A stretch of 64,000 nucleotides of DNA from Terrisporobacter mayombei (GTDB lineage: Bacteria > Bacillota > Clostridia > Peptostreptococcales > Peptostreptococcaceae). This document shows, piece by piece, positions 34,124-43,025 of this stretch. The position numbers and the translations under genes were made by a program. The stretch spans positions 1-64,000 of the forward strand of contig NZ_JAHZMP010000005.1 of the NCBI RefSeq assembly GCF_020748465.1. Direction: 5' to 3'. Position 1 is the stretch's first letter; every line of letters begins with the position of its first letter. The notes under the pieces are model-generated. The model was not told where the DNA came from. It saw nothing but the letters and a program-made list of their open reading frames with translations, and did no database searches.

Positions 34124-36124
34124 CTATTTGATTTGCACTTCTTTAATAAGGCCCTTTTTGTAAGCAATTATTAACATTTTCAAATCATTTACTTCTTGCT
34201 GAATTTTCATTCCATCATAAGTATCCCTTACAAACATTCTATTTACTCTATTTTCCACAATTATTGATGTGGATAATATATCTTTTTCATTAAATATAGA
34301 GTCTTCTGCTGATGAGAAGGGCTCATGTGATACTAATTGCATCATTTGTGAGTTATATATCAAAGTATATCCTGCTATCCCTGTTTTCCCTTGGTAAGCC
34401 CTAGAAAAACCACCATCAATAGCTAAAATTCTTCCACCTGCTTTTAATGGACTTTCACCATTTTTACTCTTAACAGGTACATGACCATTGATTATGTGTC
34501 CACTCTCAAAATCTAAATCAAACTCATCAAAAATCCTCTTTAAAATTTGATCTTCTTCTCTTAAAGTATAATATGGATTTTTATTTTCCCTTTGAGCTTC
34601 TTTTTCACCTATAAAATATCTTTCATATGTGGTCATATCATCTTTTCCAAATAAAGATGAACATTTGCCTGTCCATAAGTACCACATCATATCTTTTCCA
34701 TATTCTTTTTCTGGATGATTTTTATCAAAGAAATATCCTTTTCTAATATAAGATTCCATCTTGTCCATTAGCGCTTTACCCTTATACTCTTTATTGTCAA
34801 TTTTCATTGACATAAAGTCACCATCATTAGTTAAAGGTATACATCCATGAACAAGTAAATTACCATTAGTTTTTAAATAAATACTACCCTTTGAAAATAA
34901 AAAGCCTACGTGTTTTTGAAGTTTATCACTATTTTCAAAAGATGTAGCCAATTTCTCTATTACAATTTCTTCTCTTTGTGTTAATTTATAAGGATCTTTT
35001 GGATCTATTGTTGGGAAATTTGTGTCTTTTAATTTATAAGTTTTTCCCTTTAACCCTATTGTGCCTTCTTTATAGTCTACTTTATTTAATAATACTCTAT
35101 GATCCATTTCAAACTCAGGTCTTCTTTTTATTATTTCTGCTTCTAACTTAAATTGAATTATACTAATTGCTTTGTGCATTTTTGCTATTAATGATTTTTC
35201 TGTTGTAGAAGCCTCATCATCACTAATCTTCGGCATAAATTCTGTACATGGATCATCTTTGTATACTTCTAGGGCAAATGTTGCTAAAGGTAATATATTA
35301 ATTCCATAAATATCTTCTACTATATCTAAATTCGCATATCTTGCAGATATTCTTATGGCATTAGCTACACATACTTTTTGTCCTGCTGCAGCTCCCATCC
35401 ATAATATATCGTGGTTCCCCCACTGTATATCCACATTGTGATAATCCATCAAAGTATCCATAATAATATCCGGTCTTGGTCCCCTATCATAAATATCTCC
35501 AACTATATGTAATCTATCTATAACAAGTTTTTGTATTGCCTTAGAAACCTCTATTATAAACACTCTTGCTCTATCTATTTCAATAATATTATCTACTATA
35601 CTTTTATAATATTCATCTTTATGAGGGCTAGTTGAATCTGGATGCAACAACTCCTCTATAATATATCTAAAATCTTCTGGAAGGAATTTTCTTACTTTTG
35701 ATCTTGTATATTTGCTTGAAGCATATCTTAAAAGTTCAATTAATCTATTAATACTTATTCTATAAAAGTCTTCAATTTCTTTTTGACTTTCTTGTTTTTC
35801 AATTAAATCTAGTTTTTGTTCTGGGTAATATACAAGAGTAGCCAGCCTTCTACGCTCACTTTCTATCATGGAATTTCCAAATAACTCTTCTATTTTTCTT
35901 TTTATTACTCCCGATGCATTTTTTAATACATGAACAAAAGGCTCATATTCTCCATGAATATCTGACAGAAAATGTTCTGTCCCCTTAGGAAGATTTAATA
36001 TTGCTTTTAAATTTATAATTTCAGCACTTGCTTCTGATATGCTTGAGTATTGTTTAGATAATAATTTCAAATATTTAAGCTGACTATTTAAATAATCATC
36101 TGAAACTTCATATATTTCTTTCAT
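34124..36124 (-). CDS. fbp: Class III fructose-1,6-bisphosphatase
   Basis: A 666-residue Firmicute-type gluconeogenic enzyme that hydrolyses fructose-1,6-bisphosphate. Phosphoesterase motifs are visible: [16 protein letters not shown] near residue 57, [25 protein letters not shown] and [15 protein letters not shown]. The length and sequence are typical of the clostridial Fbp (class III). Monocistronic: it has its own upstream promoter and a terminator. Confidence 0.97.
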   Translation of the reverse strand: MKEIYEVSDDYLNSQLKYLKLLSKQYSSISEASAEIINLKAILNLPKGTEHFLSDIHGEYEPFVHVLKNASGVIKRKIEELFGNSMIESERRRLATLVYYPEQKLDLIEKQESQKEIEDFYRISINRLIELLRYASSKYTRSKVRKFLPEDFRYIIEELLHPDSTSPHKDEYYKSIVDNIIEIDRARVFIIEVSKAIQKLVIDRLHIVGDIYDRGPRPDIIMDTLMDYHNVDIQWGNHDILWMGAAAGQKVCVANAIRISARYANLDIVEDIYGINILPLATFALEVYKDDPCTEFMPKISDDEASTTEKSLIAKMHKAISIIQFKLEAEIIKRRPEFEMDHRVLLNKVDYKEGTIGLKGKTYKLKDTNFPTIDPKDPYKLTQREEIVIEKLATSFENSDKLQKHVGFLFSKGSIYLKTNGNLLVHGCIPLTNDGDFMSMKIDNKEYKGKALMDKMESYIRKGYFFDKNHPEKEYGKDMMWYLWTGKCSSLFGKDDMTTYERYFIGEKEAQRENKNPYYTLREEDQILKRIFDEFDLDFESGHIINGHVPVKSKNGESPLKAGGRILAIDGGFSRAYQGKTGIAGYTLIYNSQMMQLVSHEPFSSAEDSIFNEKDILSTSIIVENRVNRMFVRDTYDGMKIQQEVNDLKMLIIAYKKGLIKEVQIK

Positions 36125-36161
36125 ATAAAATTCCTCCCTATTAATTTTCTTACTCTAAATT

Positions 36162-36170
36162 ATTATAACA
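36162..36170 (-). promoter_or_regulatory. Extended -10 promoter of fbp
   Basis: On the minus strand TGTTATAAT (36162-36170) is a perfect extended -10 element about 40 bases from the fbp start; the -35 region is weak. Confidence 0.5.
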
Positions 36171-36248
36171 TATATTTTTATATTAATTTTTCTTATAGTT
36201 ACTCTTTATATTTTATTCCAAATGTTAATAATATATTTTTATACAAAT

Positions 36249-36279
36249 AAAAAAGAATGAGATATCTCATTCTTTTTTA
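36249..36279 (-). terminator. Terminator of the feo operon
   Basis: AAAAAGAATGAGAT and ATCTCATTCTTTTT form a nearly continuous palindrome with A and T runs at its ends. On the minus strand it directly follows the small Cys-rich gene. It could work in both directions. Confidence 0.8.
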
Positions 36280-36302
36280 GGGAAGGTTAGATTGTTAAGA
36301 AA

Positions 36303-36452
36303 TTATTGTTTATGGTTACACTGATTTGCAGATGAACACCCATTGCAATCACTAGAGCACTTACTTTCTCCACTTCTAGCATTCTTTATAAAATTTTTAC
36401 AAGTTAAAATTACTATTAAAGCTGCTCCTATTCCAATTAAGTAATTTATCAT
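36303..36452 (-). CDS. Small FeoB-associated Cys-rich membrane protein
   Basis: A 49-residue gene starting at an ATG at 36450-36452. One membrane helix at about 3-17 (YLIGIGAALIVILTC) is followed by a basic stretch and a Cys-rich tail (CSSDCNGCSS...C). This is the layout of the FeoB-associated Cys-rich membrane protein family, which follows feoB in many Firmicutes and is thought to play the role of FeoC. It begins 17 bases after feoB and ends before the operon terminator. Confidence 0.9.
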   Translation of the reverse strand: MINYLIGIGAALIVILTCKNFIKNARSGESKCSSDCNGCSSANQCNHKQ

Positions 36453-36468
36453 AATATCATTCCTTTAT

Positions 36469-38511
36469 TTAAAAAATAAACCCACATATTGTATATACTA
36501 AAAATGCAACTACCCAAGCCACTAACATTTGAAAACCTACTGTACAAAGAGTATCTTTCCAAGAACCCATTTCTTTTTTAATAGCTCCAACGGCTGCAAA
36601 ACAAGGCATACAAAGTAAGTTAAATGCCATATATGAAAATGCTGATGCCTGGGTAAAGGCTGCTGCCACACCTGGAATTGCCGCACTTCCTTCCATAGCC
36701 GCCTCTGTTATTGCATCACTTGCTCCAAATAATACTCCAAATGTAGAAACTATATTCTCTTTAGCTATCCATCCTGTCACTACACCTACTGATGCTTTCC
36801 AGTTTCCAAATCCAAGTGGTGCAAATATCCACTGAATACTTCTGCCTATTGATGCTAGTATACTATCTTCCATTTCACACATACCGCTGAAGTTGAAGTT
36901 TGATAATAACCAAATCAATATTGTAGATGCTAATATAACTGTACCTGCTTTTATCGCAAACCCTTTAACCTTTTCGAAACCATGTATAAATACACTTCTT
37001 AAAGTTGGTACTCTATATTGAGGAAGTTCCATTATAAAATTTGAAGCTTCACCTTTTACTACAAATTTACTTAGTATAAGTGCTGATATTACTGCTACAA
37101 CTAAACCTAGCATGTAAATCGAATAGATGATTAAAGTTTGATTACTATTTGCAAATAATGTTGCTGCAAACATTAGATAGATTGGTAATTTAGCTCCACA
37201 AGACATAAAAGGAGTAATCATCATTGTTATTTTTCTATCTTTTTCATTTTCTAAAGTTCTACTTGCCATAAGTGCTGGCACTGAGCATCCAAATCCCATA
37301 AGTAGCGGTATAAATGATTTTCCACTTAAACCAAATTTTCTAAAGATTTTATCCATAACAAATGCAACTCTTGCCATATATCCGCTGTCTTCTAAAACTG
37401 ACATTAACAAGAATAACACAAGAATTTGTGGTAAGAATGATACTACACCACCAAGACCTGCTAAGATGCCATCACCTACTAGAGATAATGCCCATTCACT
37501 AGCTCCCATGTTTTGTAAAGACGTTAGTATTGTCTCAGTTAATGGTCCATCCCAAAAATCAACAACTATAGTTTGAAGCCATACACCTATGCCTAAAGGT
37601 CCTTCACCAAACGTTATAGAGAATAATCCGTACATTATCACTAAAAATGCAGGTATAGCTATTATTCTATTAGTTAGTATTTTATCTATTTTATCTGATG
37701 CAGTTTCTACTCTATTGCCATCTGCTTTTTCTTTCTTTTTAACAGTTTTTCCTACTACGTTAGAAATAAATTTGTATCTTTGATCTGCAATTTCACCCTC
37801 TGCATCTCCATTTAATTTTTCATTGGCTATGCTTAAAATAGATTTAATTTTTTCTTTTTTATCTTGTGAAAGTTTTTGAATTTCTATTGAATCCTCTTCT
37901 AATAATTTAATACTTCTCCATCTACTATTTATCTTTTGAATATCATTATCATCTATATGACGTAAAATTTCTTCTCGAAACTCCTCTACATCTTTAGAGT
38001 AAATTTTTAAATCTTTATTCTTATCATTAGATACCTTTTTAACTTCTTCCATTAACAAATCTATATTTTTACCATTTCTAGCTGCTATAGGTACAACCCT
38101 AACCCCTAAAAGTTTTGATATTTTATCAATGTCTATTTGAGTTCCACTATTTTCAACTTCATCCATCATATTTAATGCCACTATAGTCGGGATCTCTGTT
38201 TCCAATATTTGAAGTGTTAAATACATATTTCTCTCTATATTGGTAGCATCAATTATATTTATAAGTACATCTGGCTTTTCCTCTACAATATAATTTCTTG
38301 CCACTATTTCTTCTGCTGAATATGGCGAAAGAGAATAAATCCCTGGTAAATCCACTATATTCATTTCTTTATTTTTTTTATATTTTCCCTCTTTTTTCTC
38401 TACTGTAACTCCTGGCCAGTTTCCAACATGTTGCTTTGAGCCAGTAATTTCATTAAAAAGAGTTGTTTTTCCGCAGTTTGGATTTCCTGCTAATGCAATA
38501 TTTAAACTCAT
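36469..38511 (-). CDS. feoB: Ferrous iron transporter FeoB
   Basis: A 680-residue Fe(II) transporter. The N-terminal G domain has G1 GNPNCGKT (9-16), G2 in NWPGVTVEKK, G3 DLPG (54-57) and G4 NMMD. The C-terminal part has the two gate repeats with LLMGFGCSVPALMASRT and ITPFMSCGAKLPIYL and about ten membrane helices. The gene order feoA-feoA-feoB and two Fur-type boxes upstream indicate iron repression. Confidence 0.97.
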   Translation of the reverse strand: MSLNIALAGNPNCGKTTLFNEITGSKQHVGNWPGVTVEKKEGKYKKNKEMNIVDLPGIYSLSPYSAEEIVARNYIVEEKPDVLINIIDATNIERNMYLTLQILETEIPTIVALNMMDEVENSGTQIDIDKISKLLGVRVVPIAARNGKNIDLLMEEVKKVSNDKNKDLKIYSKDVEEFREEILRHIDDNDIQKINSRWRSIKLLEEDSIEIQKLSQDKKEKIKSILSIANEKLNGDAEGEIADQRYKFISNVVGKTVKKKEKADGNRVETASDKIDKILTNRIIAIPAFLVIMYGLFSITFGEGPLGIGVWLQTIVVDFWDGPLTETILTSLQNMGASEWALSLVGDGILAGLGGVVSFLPQILVLFLLMSVLEDSGYMARVAFVMDKIFRKFGLSGKSFIPLLMGFGCSVPALMASRTLENEKDRKITMMITPFMSCGAKLPIYLMFAATLFANSNQTLIIYSIYMLGLVVAVISALILSKFVVKGEASNFIMELPQYRVPTLRSVFIHGFEKVKGFAIKAGTVILASTILIWLLSNFNFSGMCEMEDSILASIGRSIQWIFAPLGFGNWKASVGVVTGWIAKENIVSTFGVLFGASDAITEAAMEGSAAIPGVAAAFTQASAFSYMAFNLLCMPCFAAVGAIKKEMGSWKDTLCTVGFQMLVAWVVAFLVYTICGFIF

Positions 38512-38528
38512 TTTATTCCCCTTCTTTA

Positions 38529-38756
38529 CTATAATTGATTTACTATTATTTGATTTGCTTCATCTTTTCTTAGACTTAACTCATATCCTCTTAAGTTCAC
38601 TTCTATAGGATCACCTAGTGGGGCTACTTTTACTATTTGTATTTCTACTCCTGGTGTAATTCCCATATCCATCAGTCTTCTTCTTGAAGGCCCTCTTTCT
38701 CCTAAACTAGTTACTGTTCCTTTTTGTCCAGGACTTAAATCTCTTAACGTTTTCAT
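38529..38756 (-). CDS. feoA: FeoA-type SH3-like protein, second copy
   Basis: A 75-residue FeoA domain: LRDLSPGQKGTVTSLGERGPSRRRLMDMGITPGVEIQIVKVAPLGDPIEVNLRGYELSLRKDEA, described here by the key parts RRRLMDMG and DPIEV..RGYELSLR. It probably binds the FeoB N-terminal domain and modulates transport. It lies 17 bases upstream of feoB and 15 after another feoA. Confidence 0.95.
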   Translation of the reverse strand: MKTLRDLSPGQKGTVTSLGERGPSRRRLMDMGITPGVEIQIVKVAPLGDPIEVNLRGYELSLRKDEANQIIVNQL

Positions 38757-38771
38757 TAATCTTTCCTCCTG

Positions 38772-38984
38772 CTATTCTACTACTATTTTATTTGCCATTG
38801 CTTTATTTATAGCTATTTTTGTGCTTTTAATTAATAATATAATCCCACTTGGATTTTCTGATATTACTTCAATTTTTTCGCCTGGAAGAAATCCAAGGCT
38901 CTGTAAATGTGTTTTTACTGAATCTTTTCCTCTTAACTCTTTTATTTTCTTAATTTCTCCTAAAGAAACCATTGATAATAACAT
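38772..38984 (-). CDS. feoA: FeoA-type SH3-like protein, first copy
   Basis: A 70-residue FeoA domain with LLSMVSLGEIKKIKEL, LQSLGFLPGEKIEVI and a final IAINKAMANKIVV. It differs clearly from the second copy, lacking its RRRLMDMG motif. Two divergent FeoA proteins before FeoB are common in clostridia. It is the first gene behind the Fur-controlled promoter at 39049-39077. Confidence 0.92.
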   Translation of the reverse strand: MLLSMVSLGEIKKIKELRGKDSVKTHLQSLGFLPGEKIEVISENPSGIILLIKSTKIAINKAMANKIVVE

Positions 38985-39026
38985 ATAATCATCCCCTTAT
39001 ATTTACATAAATGATATTTAATATTT

Positions 39027-39108
39027 ACTGATAATCAATCTCATACATATAATAACTTTCAATTTTTCCCACGTCAATAGTTTTATGAAAATAATTATCA
39101 TTATTATC
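39027..39108 (-). promoter_or_regulatory. Fur-controlled promoter of the feoAAB operon
   Basis: On the minus strand TTGACG (39072-39077), a 17-base spacer and TATTAT (39049-39054) make a good sigma-A promoter. A Fur-like box at 39090-39108 (15 of 19 bases match GATAATGATAATCATTATC) lies just upstream, and a weaker one (GAGATTGATTATCAGT, 39027-39042) covers the expected start point. Confidence 0.75.
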
Positions 39109-39148
39109 GTATACATATATGAATGTCTATGTTTTTCTCTTATGTATT

Positions 39149-39487
39149 TTATATAAAACTCTTGGTTTTTTTAAAATTATATTTACATGATGAACATTCT
39201 CCATTACATTCATCTACTTTATCAAGGCATTCCAAAAAAGATACTTTACTGTTATTGTAATGTCTTATAACAGGTATATTTTTTTTCTTTGCTTGAGTTT
39301 CTACTACAGTTTTTAACTTATGAGATACTGTAGAAGTAAACATTACAACTGCATTTGGACTTCCAAAATCCTTAAGAGCTTTTGATGACATATTCAATAT
39401 TACTTTTGTTTTGTATCCTTTTTCTTTTCCTAAATTAATATAGTCTCTCCTCATTCTTTCATTTCCACCTACTACCAATAAAGTCAT
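39149..39487 (-). CDS. DUF2325 protein, Fur-regulated
   Basis: A 112-residue protein of the DUF2325 family, with TLLVVGGNERMRRDYINLGKEKGY at the N-terminus, a Rossmann-like pattern, and a Cys-rich C-terminus (CLDKVDECNGECSSCKY). The cysteines could bind a metal or an iron-sulfur cluster. A strong Fur box and its own promoter lie just upstream, so it is part of the iron response, possibly as a small regulator or metal-handling protein. The reaction is unknown. Confidence 0.8.
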   Translation of the reverse strand: MTLLVVGGNERMRRDYINLGKEKGYKTKVILNMSSKALKDFGSPNAVVMFTSTVSHKLKTVVETQAKKKNIPVIRHYNNSKVSFLECLDKVDECNGECSSCKYNFKKTKSFI

Positions 39488-39513
39488 TTATCTTTCATCC
39501 TCCCTTTCGAAAT

Positions 39514-39570
39514 TGATAATGATTATCATTAGTATTTATAATATTATCATCTCATTTCCAACCTGTCAAC
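39514..39570. promoter_or_regulatory. Divergent promoters sharing one Fur box
   Basis: GATAATGATTATCATTAGT (39516-39534) matches the Fur consensus at 16 of 19 bases. On the minus strand TTGACA (39565-39570), 17 bases and TAATAT (39542-39547) drive the DUF2325 gene, with the box just past the -10. On the plus strand TTGATA (39514-39519), 18 bases and TATAAT (39538-39543) point at the DUF3793 gene, with the box over the -35 and spacer. One Fur dimer would block both. Confidence 0.7.
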
Positions 39571-39587
39571 AAATACAGGTTTTTTTC
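39561..39587 (+). terminator. Terminator-like hairpin in the leader of the DUF3793 gene
   Basis: AACCTGT and ACAGGTT (39561-39567 and 39576-39582) form a 7-bp stem with an eight-base loop, followed by seven T on the plus strand. No plus-strand gene precedes it, so if the Fur promoter at 39514-39543 is used, transcripts would meet a terminator before the DUF3793 gene. The same DNA holds the -35 of the minus-strand promoter. Confidence 0.55.
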
Positions 39588-39671
39588 ACAAATTTTACAT
39601 AAAAAAACAATTATAGATTGGCTATTTTATAAGAATAATAAAACTATATAACTTTTAAGGACTGATTTTAA

Positions 39672-40220
39672 ATGATAGATAAATTATTAATAAAATATGC
39701 TTCACCGACTTTAGCTGGAGTAAAAACGGGTAGCTTATTCAAAGTTTACACACATAATAAATCAAATTTAAATATTGAAATTAAAAATTATAATCTGCTT
39801 TTAAATTCTTTAGATGTATACTTAGATATTATTTATACTTGCGATAAATATGATTTAATTTACCTTTATAGATCAAAAATGCTTCTTAATGATTTAAAAA
39901 ATAAAAGCGTTATAGATTTTTTAAGTACTTATGGATATGAATGTATTAATATAGAAGATTACATTTTTCACTTAAAAGTAAGATTTAAATTTTTTCATAA
40001 AACACCTCATGAAATCGGTGTTTTTCTAGGTTATCCTTTAAATGATGTAAAAGATTTTATTAAATATAAAGGAAATAATTTTAAAATTTGTGGTTGTTGG
40101 AAAGTTTATAACGATGTTGAACTTTGTATCAATAAATTTAAAATTTTCAAAAAATATACTCAACTATTTACTTATCTTTATGACGATAATTATCCATTAG
40201 AAATATTAATTCATAGTTGA
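39672..40220 (+). CDS. DUF3793 family protein
   Basis: A 182-residue protein recognised as DUF3793 by KYASPTLAGVKTGSLF at the N-terminus, the YRSKML..DL stretch and HKTPHEIGVFLGYPLNDVKDFI in the second half, followed by a cysteine-containing CGCWKVY. No enzyme fold is evident. It is divergent from the DUF2325 gene and shares its Fur box, so an iron-limitation role is likely. One of the few plus-strand genes. Confidence 0.85.
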   Translation: MIDKLLIKYASPTLAGVKTGSLFKVYTHNKSNLNIEIKNYNLLLNSLDVYLDIIYTCDKYDLIYLYRSKMLLNDLKNKSVIDFLSTYGYECINIEDYIFHLKVRFKFFHKTPHEIGVFLGYPLNDVKDFIKYKGNNFKICGCWKVYNDVELCINKFKIFKKYTQLFTYLYDDNYPLEILIHS

Positions 40221-40241
40221 AAAAATTTTAATTATAAGTTG

Positions 40242-40270
40242 TTGACAAAAAACATTCAATGTAATAAAAT
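40242..40270 (+). promoter_or_regulatory. Promoter of the hsmR-hsmA operon
   Basis: TTGACA (40242-40247), exactly 17 bases, TAAAAT (40265-40270): a near-consensus sigma-A promoter. Its -10 element overlaps the left arm of the inverted repeat at 40266-40311. Confidence 0.85.
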
Positions 40271-40311
40271 AGTTTGCATAAGAACAAATTAGTTTCTATG
40301 CAAACTATTTT
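40266..40311. promoter_or_regulatory. 15-bp perfect inverted repeat, probable HsmR operator
   Basis: AAAATAGTTTGCATA (40266-40280) is repeated in perfect inverted form at 40297-40311 with 16 bases between. It covers the -10 and the expected start point, an ideal place for a MarR-type repressor encoded just downstream. Confidence 0.7.
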
Positions 40312-40341
40312 GTTTAATTAAATTGATGAGGAGATTTTTTA

Positions 40342-40782
40342 ATGAAACATGATTCATTTGAAATAGCAATGTTAATTAAGGAAATATACGCAAGTACAAT
40401 TGAAATTGTTAACCAAAATTTAAAAGGAAGTTCCCTTACTCATCAACAAACCATGGTTATTAAGTTAATAGCACATAAAGGAAAGATCACAATCTCTGAG
40501 TTGTGTAAAGAAATGTCCTTAGCTAAGGGTACTATATCCGGAATAGTTAGTAGACTAGAAACTGCTGATTACGTAAAAAAGGTAAAATATGACAATGACA
40601 AAAGAAATACCTATGTAGAGTTTTCAAATAGAGGTTATGAATATGCTAAAAACTTTAGAAATGAAATAAATAAAAGTTTTGATAAAGTTTTTGAGAATTT
40701 TACTGATGAAGAAGTAAAAAAAACTAAGAAAGATTTAATTGAATTAAGAGATAAATTAAAAGGAGATAATAAAAATGAGTAA
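40342..40782 (+). CDS. hsmR: MarR-family regulator, HsmR-like
   Basis: A 146-residue winged-helix regulator: LTHQQTMVIKLIAHKGKITISELCKEMSLAKGTISGIVSRLETADYVKKVKYDNDKRNTYVEFS is the MarR DNA-binding core (recognition helix AKGTISGIVSRLE, wing DNDKRNTYV). It overlaps the start of the next gene, an HsmA-type membrane protein. This pair matches hsmR-hsmA of C. difficile, in which heme releases the MarR repressor. It likely regulates itself through the inverted repeat over its promoter. Confidence 0.85.
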   Translation: MKHDSFEIAMLIKEIYASTIEIVNQNLKGSSLTHQQTMVIKLIAHKGKITISELCKEMSLAKGTISGIVSRLETADYVKKVKYDNDKRNTYVEFSNRGYEYAKNFRNEINKSFDKVFENFTDEEVKKTKKDLIELRDKLKGDNKNE

Positions 40783-41170
40783 TATTTTAATTTTTGCAAT
40801 AGTAGCTATAACTTTAGCTCTAATATTTTATACAATAGGAGTATTCTCTGAAAGAAGAGCTAAAAACCTTAATAAAAATCATGTAATTATATTTTGGCTA
40901 GGTTTAATATGTGATACAACAGGTACTTTAACTATGAGTAAAATAGCCAAATCAGGTGCTGATACAATGAGTGCTGCGGGTCTAACGTTACACGGAATTA
41001 CTGGATCTTTAGCAATTGTACTTATGTTATTCCATGCTGTTTGGGCCACATGGGTATTATATAAAAACGATGAAAAGAAAAAAGAAACATTCCATAAATT
41101 TAGTATTGTAGTTTGGCTTATATGGTTAATTCCTTACTTTATAGGAATGATGTTAGGAATGGGAATATAG
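40775..41170 (+). CDS. hsmA: HsmA-family heme-sensing membrane protein (TIGR03987)
   Basis: A 131-residue membrane protein with four helices. The family pattern is ALIFYTIGVFSERRAK and IIFWLGLICDTTGTLTMSKIA, followed by LHGITGSLAIVLMLFHAVWATWVLY and a final helix VVWLIWLIPYFIGMMLG. Histidines H73 and H88 in the middle helices may bind heme. In C. difficile HsmA binds heme and protects from oxidative stress; that role is inferred here from family and operon. Overlaps hsmR by eight bases. Confidence 0.88.
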   Translation: MSNILIFAIVAITLALIFYTIGVFSERRAKNLNKNHVIIFWLGLICDTTGTLTMSKIAKSGADTMSAAGLTLHGITGSLAIVLMLFHAVWATWVLYKNDEKKKETFHKFSIVVWLIWLIPYFIGMMLGMGI

Positions 41171-41182
41171 TATTTTCATAAT

Positions 41183-41222
41183 AAAAATAACAACTATATA
41201 ACATTATATAGTTGTTATTTTT
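41183..41222. terminator. Bidirectional intrinsic terminator between hsmA and the convergent ATPase gene
   Basis: AAAAATAACAACTATATA (41183-41200) and its perfect complement (41205-41222) form an 18-bp stem with an ACAT loop, with T-runs on both strands. It sits between convergent genes and can end transcription from both sides. Confidence 0.9.
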
Positions 41223-41242
41223 ATTATATAGTAATTCTTATT

Positions 41243-42001
41243 TTAGTCATTTAATAAAATATTTAAAAACTTTTCTTTGCTATTTAAAAATGATTTTGTT
41301 ATTTGAAAATGCTCCGTTTCCTCCACATTCACTTCTCTAATTTTGCTATCTTTAATCTCATATATTGTAGAATCAGGATAAGTCATAAGTATTGGTGAAT
41401 GAGTACTTATAATAAATTGACAGTTTTCTCTTACTAATTCATTTATCCTAGTGAGCATTGACATTTGTCTACATGGAGACAGGGCAGCTTCTGGCTCATC
41501 AAGAATATATATACCATTTTTTGAAAATCTATTTAACATTACAGAGAAAAATGATTCTCCATGAGATTGATCATGAAGAGATTTCCCTCCATATGAATCA
41601 ATCACTCTAGCTCCTGGACCAAGAACACTATCTAGTTCATCTATATTAGTAGCCAAGTTATACATTGACTCTGCTCTCAAGAAGAATCCATCTTTTGGAC
41701 TTTTTATTCCTTTTACTAAGGTAATATATTCGTAAAGTATGGAGTGGCTATTTTTTGTATAAAAATTAAAGTTTTTGGTACCACCTTCCGGATTAAATCC
41801 ATACGCTACAGCTATAGCTTCCAATAAGGTTGATTTTCCACTACCATTTTCTCCTACAATAAAAGTAACTTTTGGATGCATTTTTAATCTTTCTAAATGC
41901 TTTATTATAGGCAAAGAGAAAGGATACTCATTAATATTTTCTATCTTTTCTTTATTAATTTTCACTTCTCTTATAAAAGTATTATAATTTATTTCTTCCA
42001 T
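41243..42001 (-). CDS. AAA/ABC-type ATPase, RecF/SMC-like fold, probable stand-alone
   Basis: A 252-residue ATPase: Walker A VGENGSGKST, a signature-like SHGESF, Walker B IYILDEPEAALSP and an H-loop ISTHSP. It lacks membrane segments. The pattern fits the stand-alone predicted ATPase group (COG3910 type) rather than a transporter subunit. I chose the ATG at 42001 (MEEINYN); the longest frame starts at TTG at 42019. The partner and substrate are unknown. It follows a DUF975 gene by 22 bases. Confidence 0.8.
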   Translation of the reverse strand: MEEINYNTFIREVKINKEKIENINEYPFSLPIIKHLERLKMHPKVTFIVGENGSGKSTLLEAIAVAYGFNPEGGTKNFNFYTKNSHSILYEYITLVKGIKSPKDGFFLRAESMYNLATNIDELDSVLGPGARVIDSYGGKSLHDQSHGESFFSVMLNRFSKNGIYILDEPEAALSPCRQMSMLTRINELVRENCQFIISTHSPILMTYPDSTIYEIKDSKIREVNVEETEHFQITKSFLNSKEKFLNILLND

Positions 42002-42023
42002 TTTGCATTTGCCTTTCAATATA

Positions 42024-42848
42024 TTAGAATCCTATTAATTCACTACTGCTAACATATCCATTTTTAAGAGCATCTTCTCTAAGATAAGCATATAACTCTG
42101 CATTTGTACTTTGTACATAAGGATTAACATAGAAAATACCAAGTATACCTATAGTAAAGATTGATAATATCTCCCATCCTAAGAATGATAAGTCCAATAC
42201 AAAAGTATTCCACTTATTACCACCCATCATTCTTTTACTTATTTCAAAAGCCCTTTGTCTACTTATATCTGGATTTTCACTTAGTATATATGGTATCATT
42301 CTATATTCATAAGCCTTTATTATTCCTGGAATTATAAATAACAATGACCATAAAAACTGGAATAAACCTTTCATAAACATTGTAAATATTGTATTTTTAA
42401 GTTGCCCACTTTTGTAAATAAAAATTAAGCTGTCCAATGTCTTTTCTTCTTCTCTTATTCCCATAAAGAAATTATTTTTACCTATTTCTATTGGATAAAC
42501 AATTAGTAATTTAATAATAAATAATACAATAAAAATAAGTATAAATATACCTATAAACAATAAAAAGAATCCACTAGCAAAAAATTCCTCCATTATATTA
42601 AAAGAATCTGATGCTTCTTGATCCAAATCTTCATCATAATAATATTCATCATTGCCATAATAGTAATCGTCTGTATAATTATAATCGTTATGCATAAATG
42701 AATCGTAAGTATCACTTACTCGGCTACCAGCTCCACTTCCTAAACCTCCACTTAATAGTAAACATATAAAACATACTAGCACTGCTTTCCAGTAAAATCT
42801 TTTAAAAGTAATTTTTCCTCGTTCTTTCAGTTCGCTTCTAATCCACAT
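42024..42848 (-). CDS. DUF975 family integral membrane protein
   Basis: A 274-residue membrane protein. The DUF975 signature is visible: an N-terminal helix after RSELKERGKITFKRFYWKAV, later FFMGIREEEKTLDSLIF, the LFIIPGIIKAYEYRMIPYILSENPDI block and an ISKRMMGGNKWNTFVLDLSFLGWEIL segment. About five to six membrane helices. An acidic Tyr/Asp-rich loop (residues about 60-90) follows the first helix. I chose the ATG at 42848 with an AAGGGAGG site. Function unknown. Confidence 0.85.
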   Translation of the reverse strand: MWIRSELKERGKITFKRFYWKAVLVCFICLLLSGGLGSGAGSRVSDTYDSFMHNDYNYTDDYYYGNDEYYYDEDLDQEASDSFNIMEEFFASGFFLLFIGIFILIFIVLFIIKLLIVYPIEIGKNNFFMGIREEEKTLDSLIFIYKSGQLKNTIFTMFMKGLFQFLWSLLFIIPGIIKAYEYRMIPYILSENPDISRQRAFEISKRMMGGNKWNTFVLDLSFLGWEILSIFTIGILGIFYVNPYVQSTNAELYAYLREDALKNGYVSSSELIGF

Positions 42849-42961
42849 AATATTTCCTCCCTTTACCATAAGTATATTATATGCTAGTTTTTATTTGCAT
42901 AATATTACAATATTGTATTATTTAAAATGCATAGACTTACCTTTTAATAATTTTTAAATAA

Positions 42962-42993
42962 AAATGGTGGATTAAAATAACCCACCATTTCTT
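42962..42993 (-). terminator. Intrinsic terminator after nifJ
   Basis: AAAATGGTGG and CCACCATTT pair over nine bases with a loop of about ten, followed on the minus strand by a T-rich tract. It lies just after the pyruvate:ferredoxin oxidoreductase gene. Confidence 0.8.
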
Positions 42994-43025
42994 TTTATAT
43001 TAATTAATTAAATTTTATATTTATA

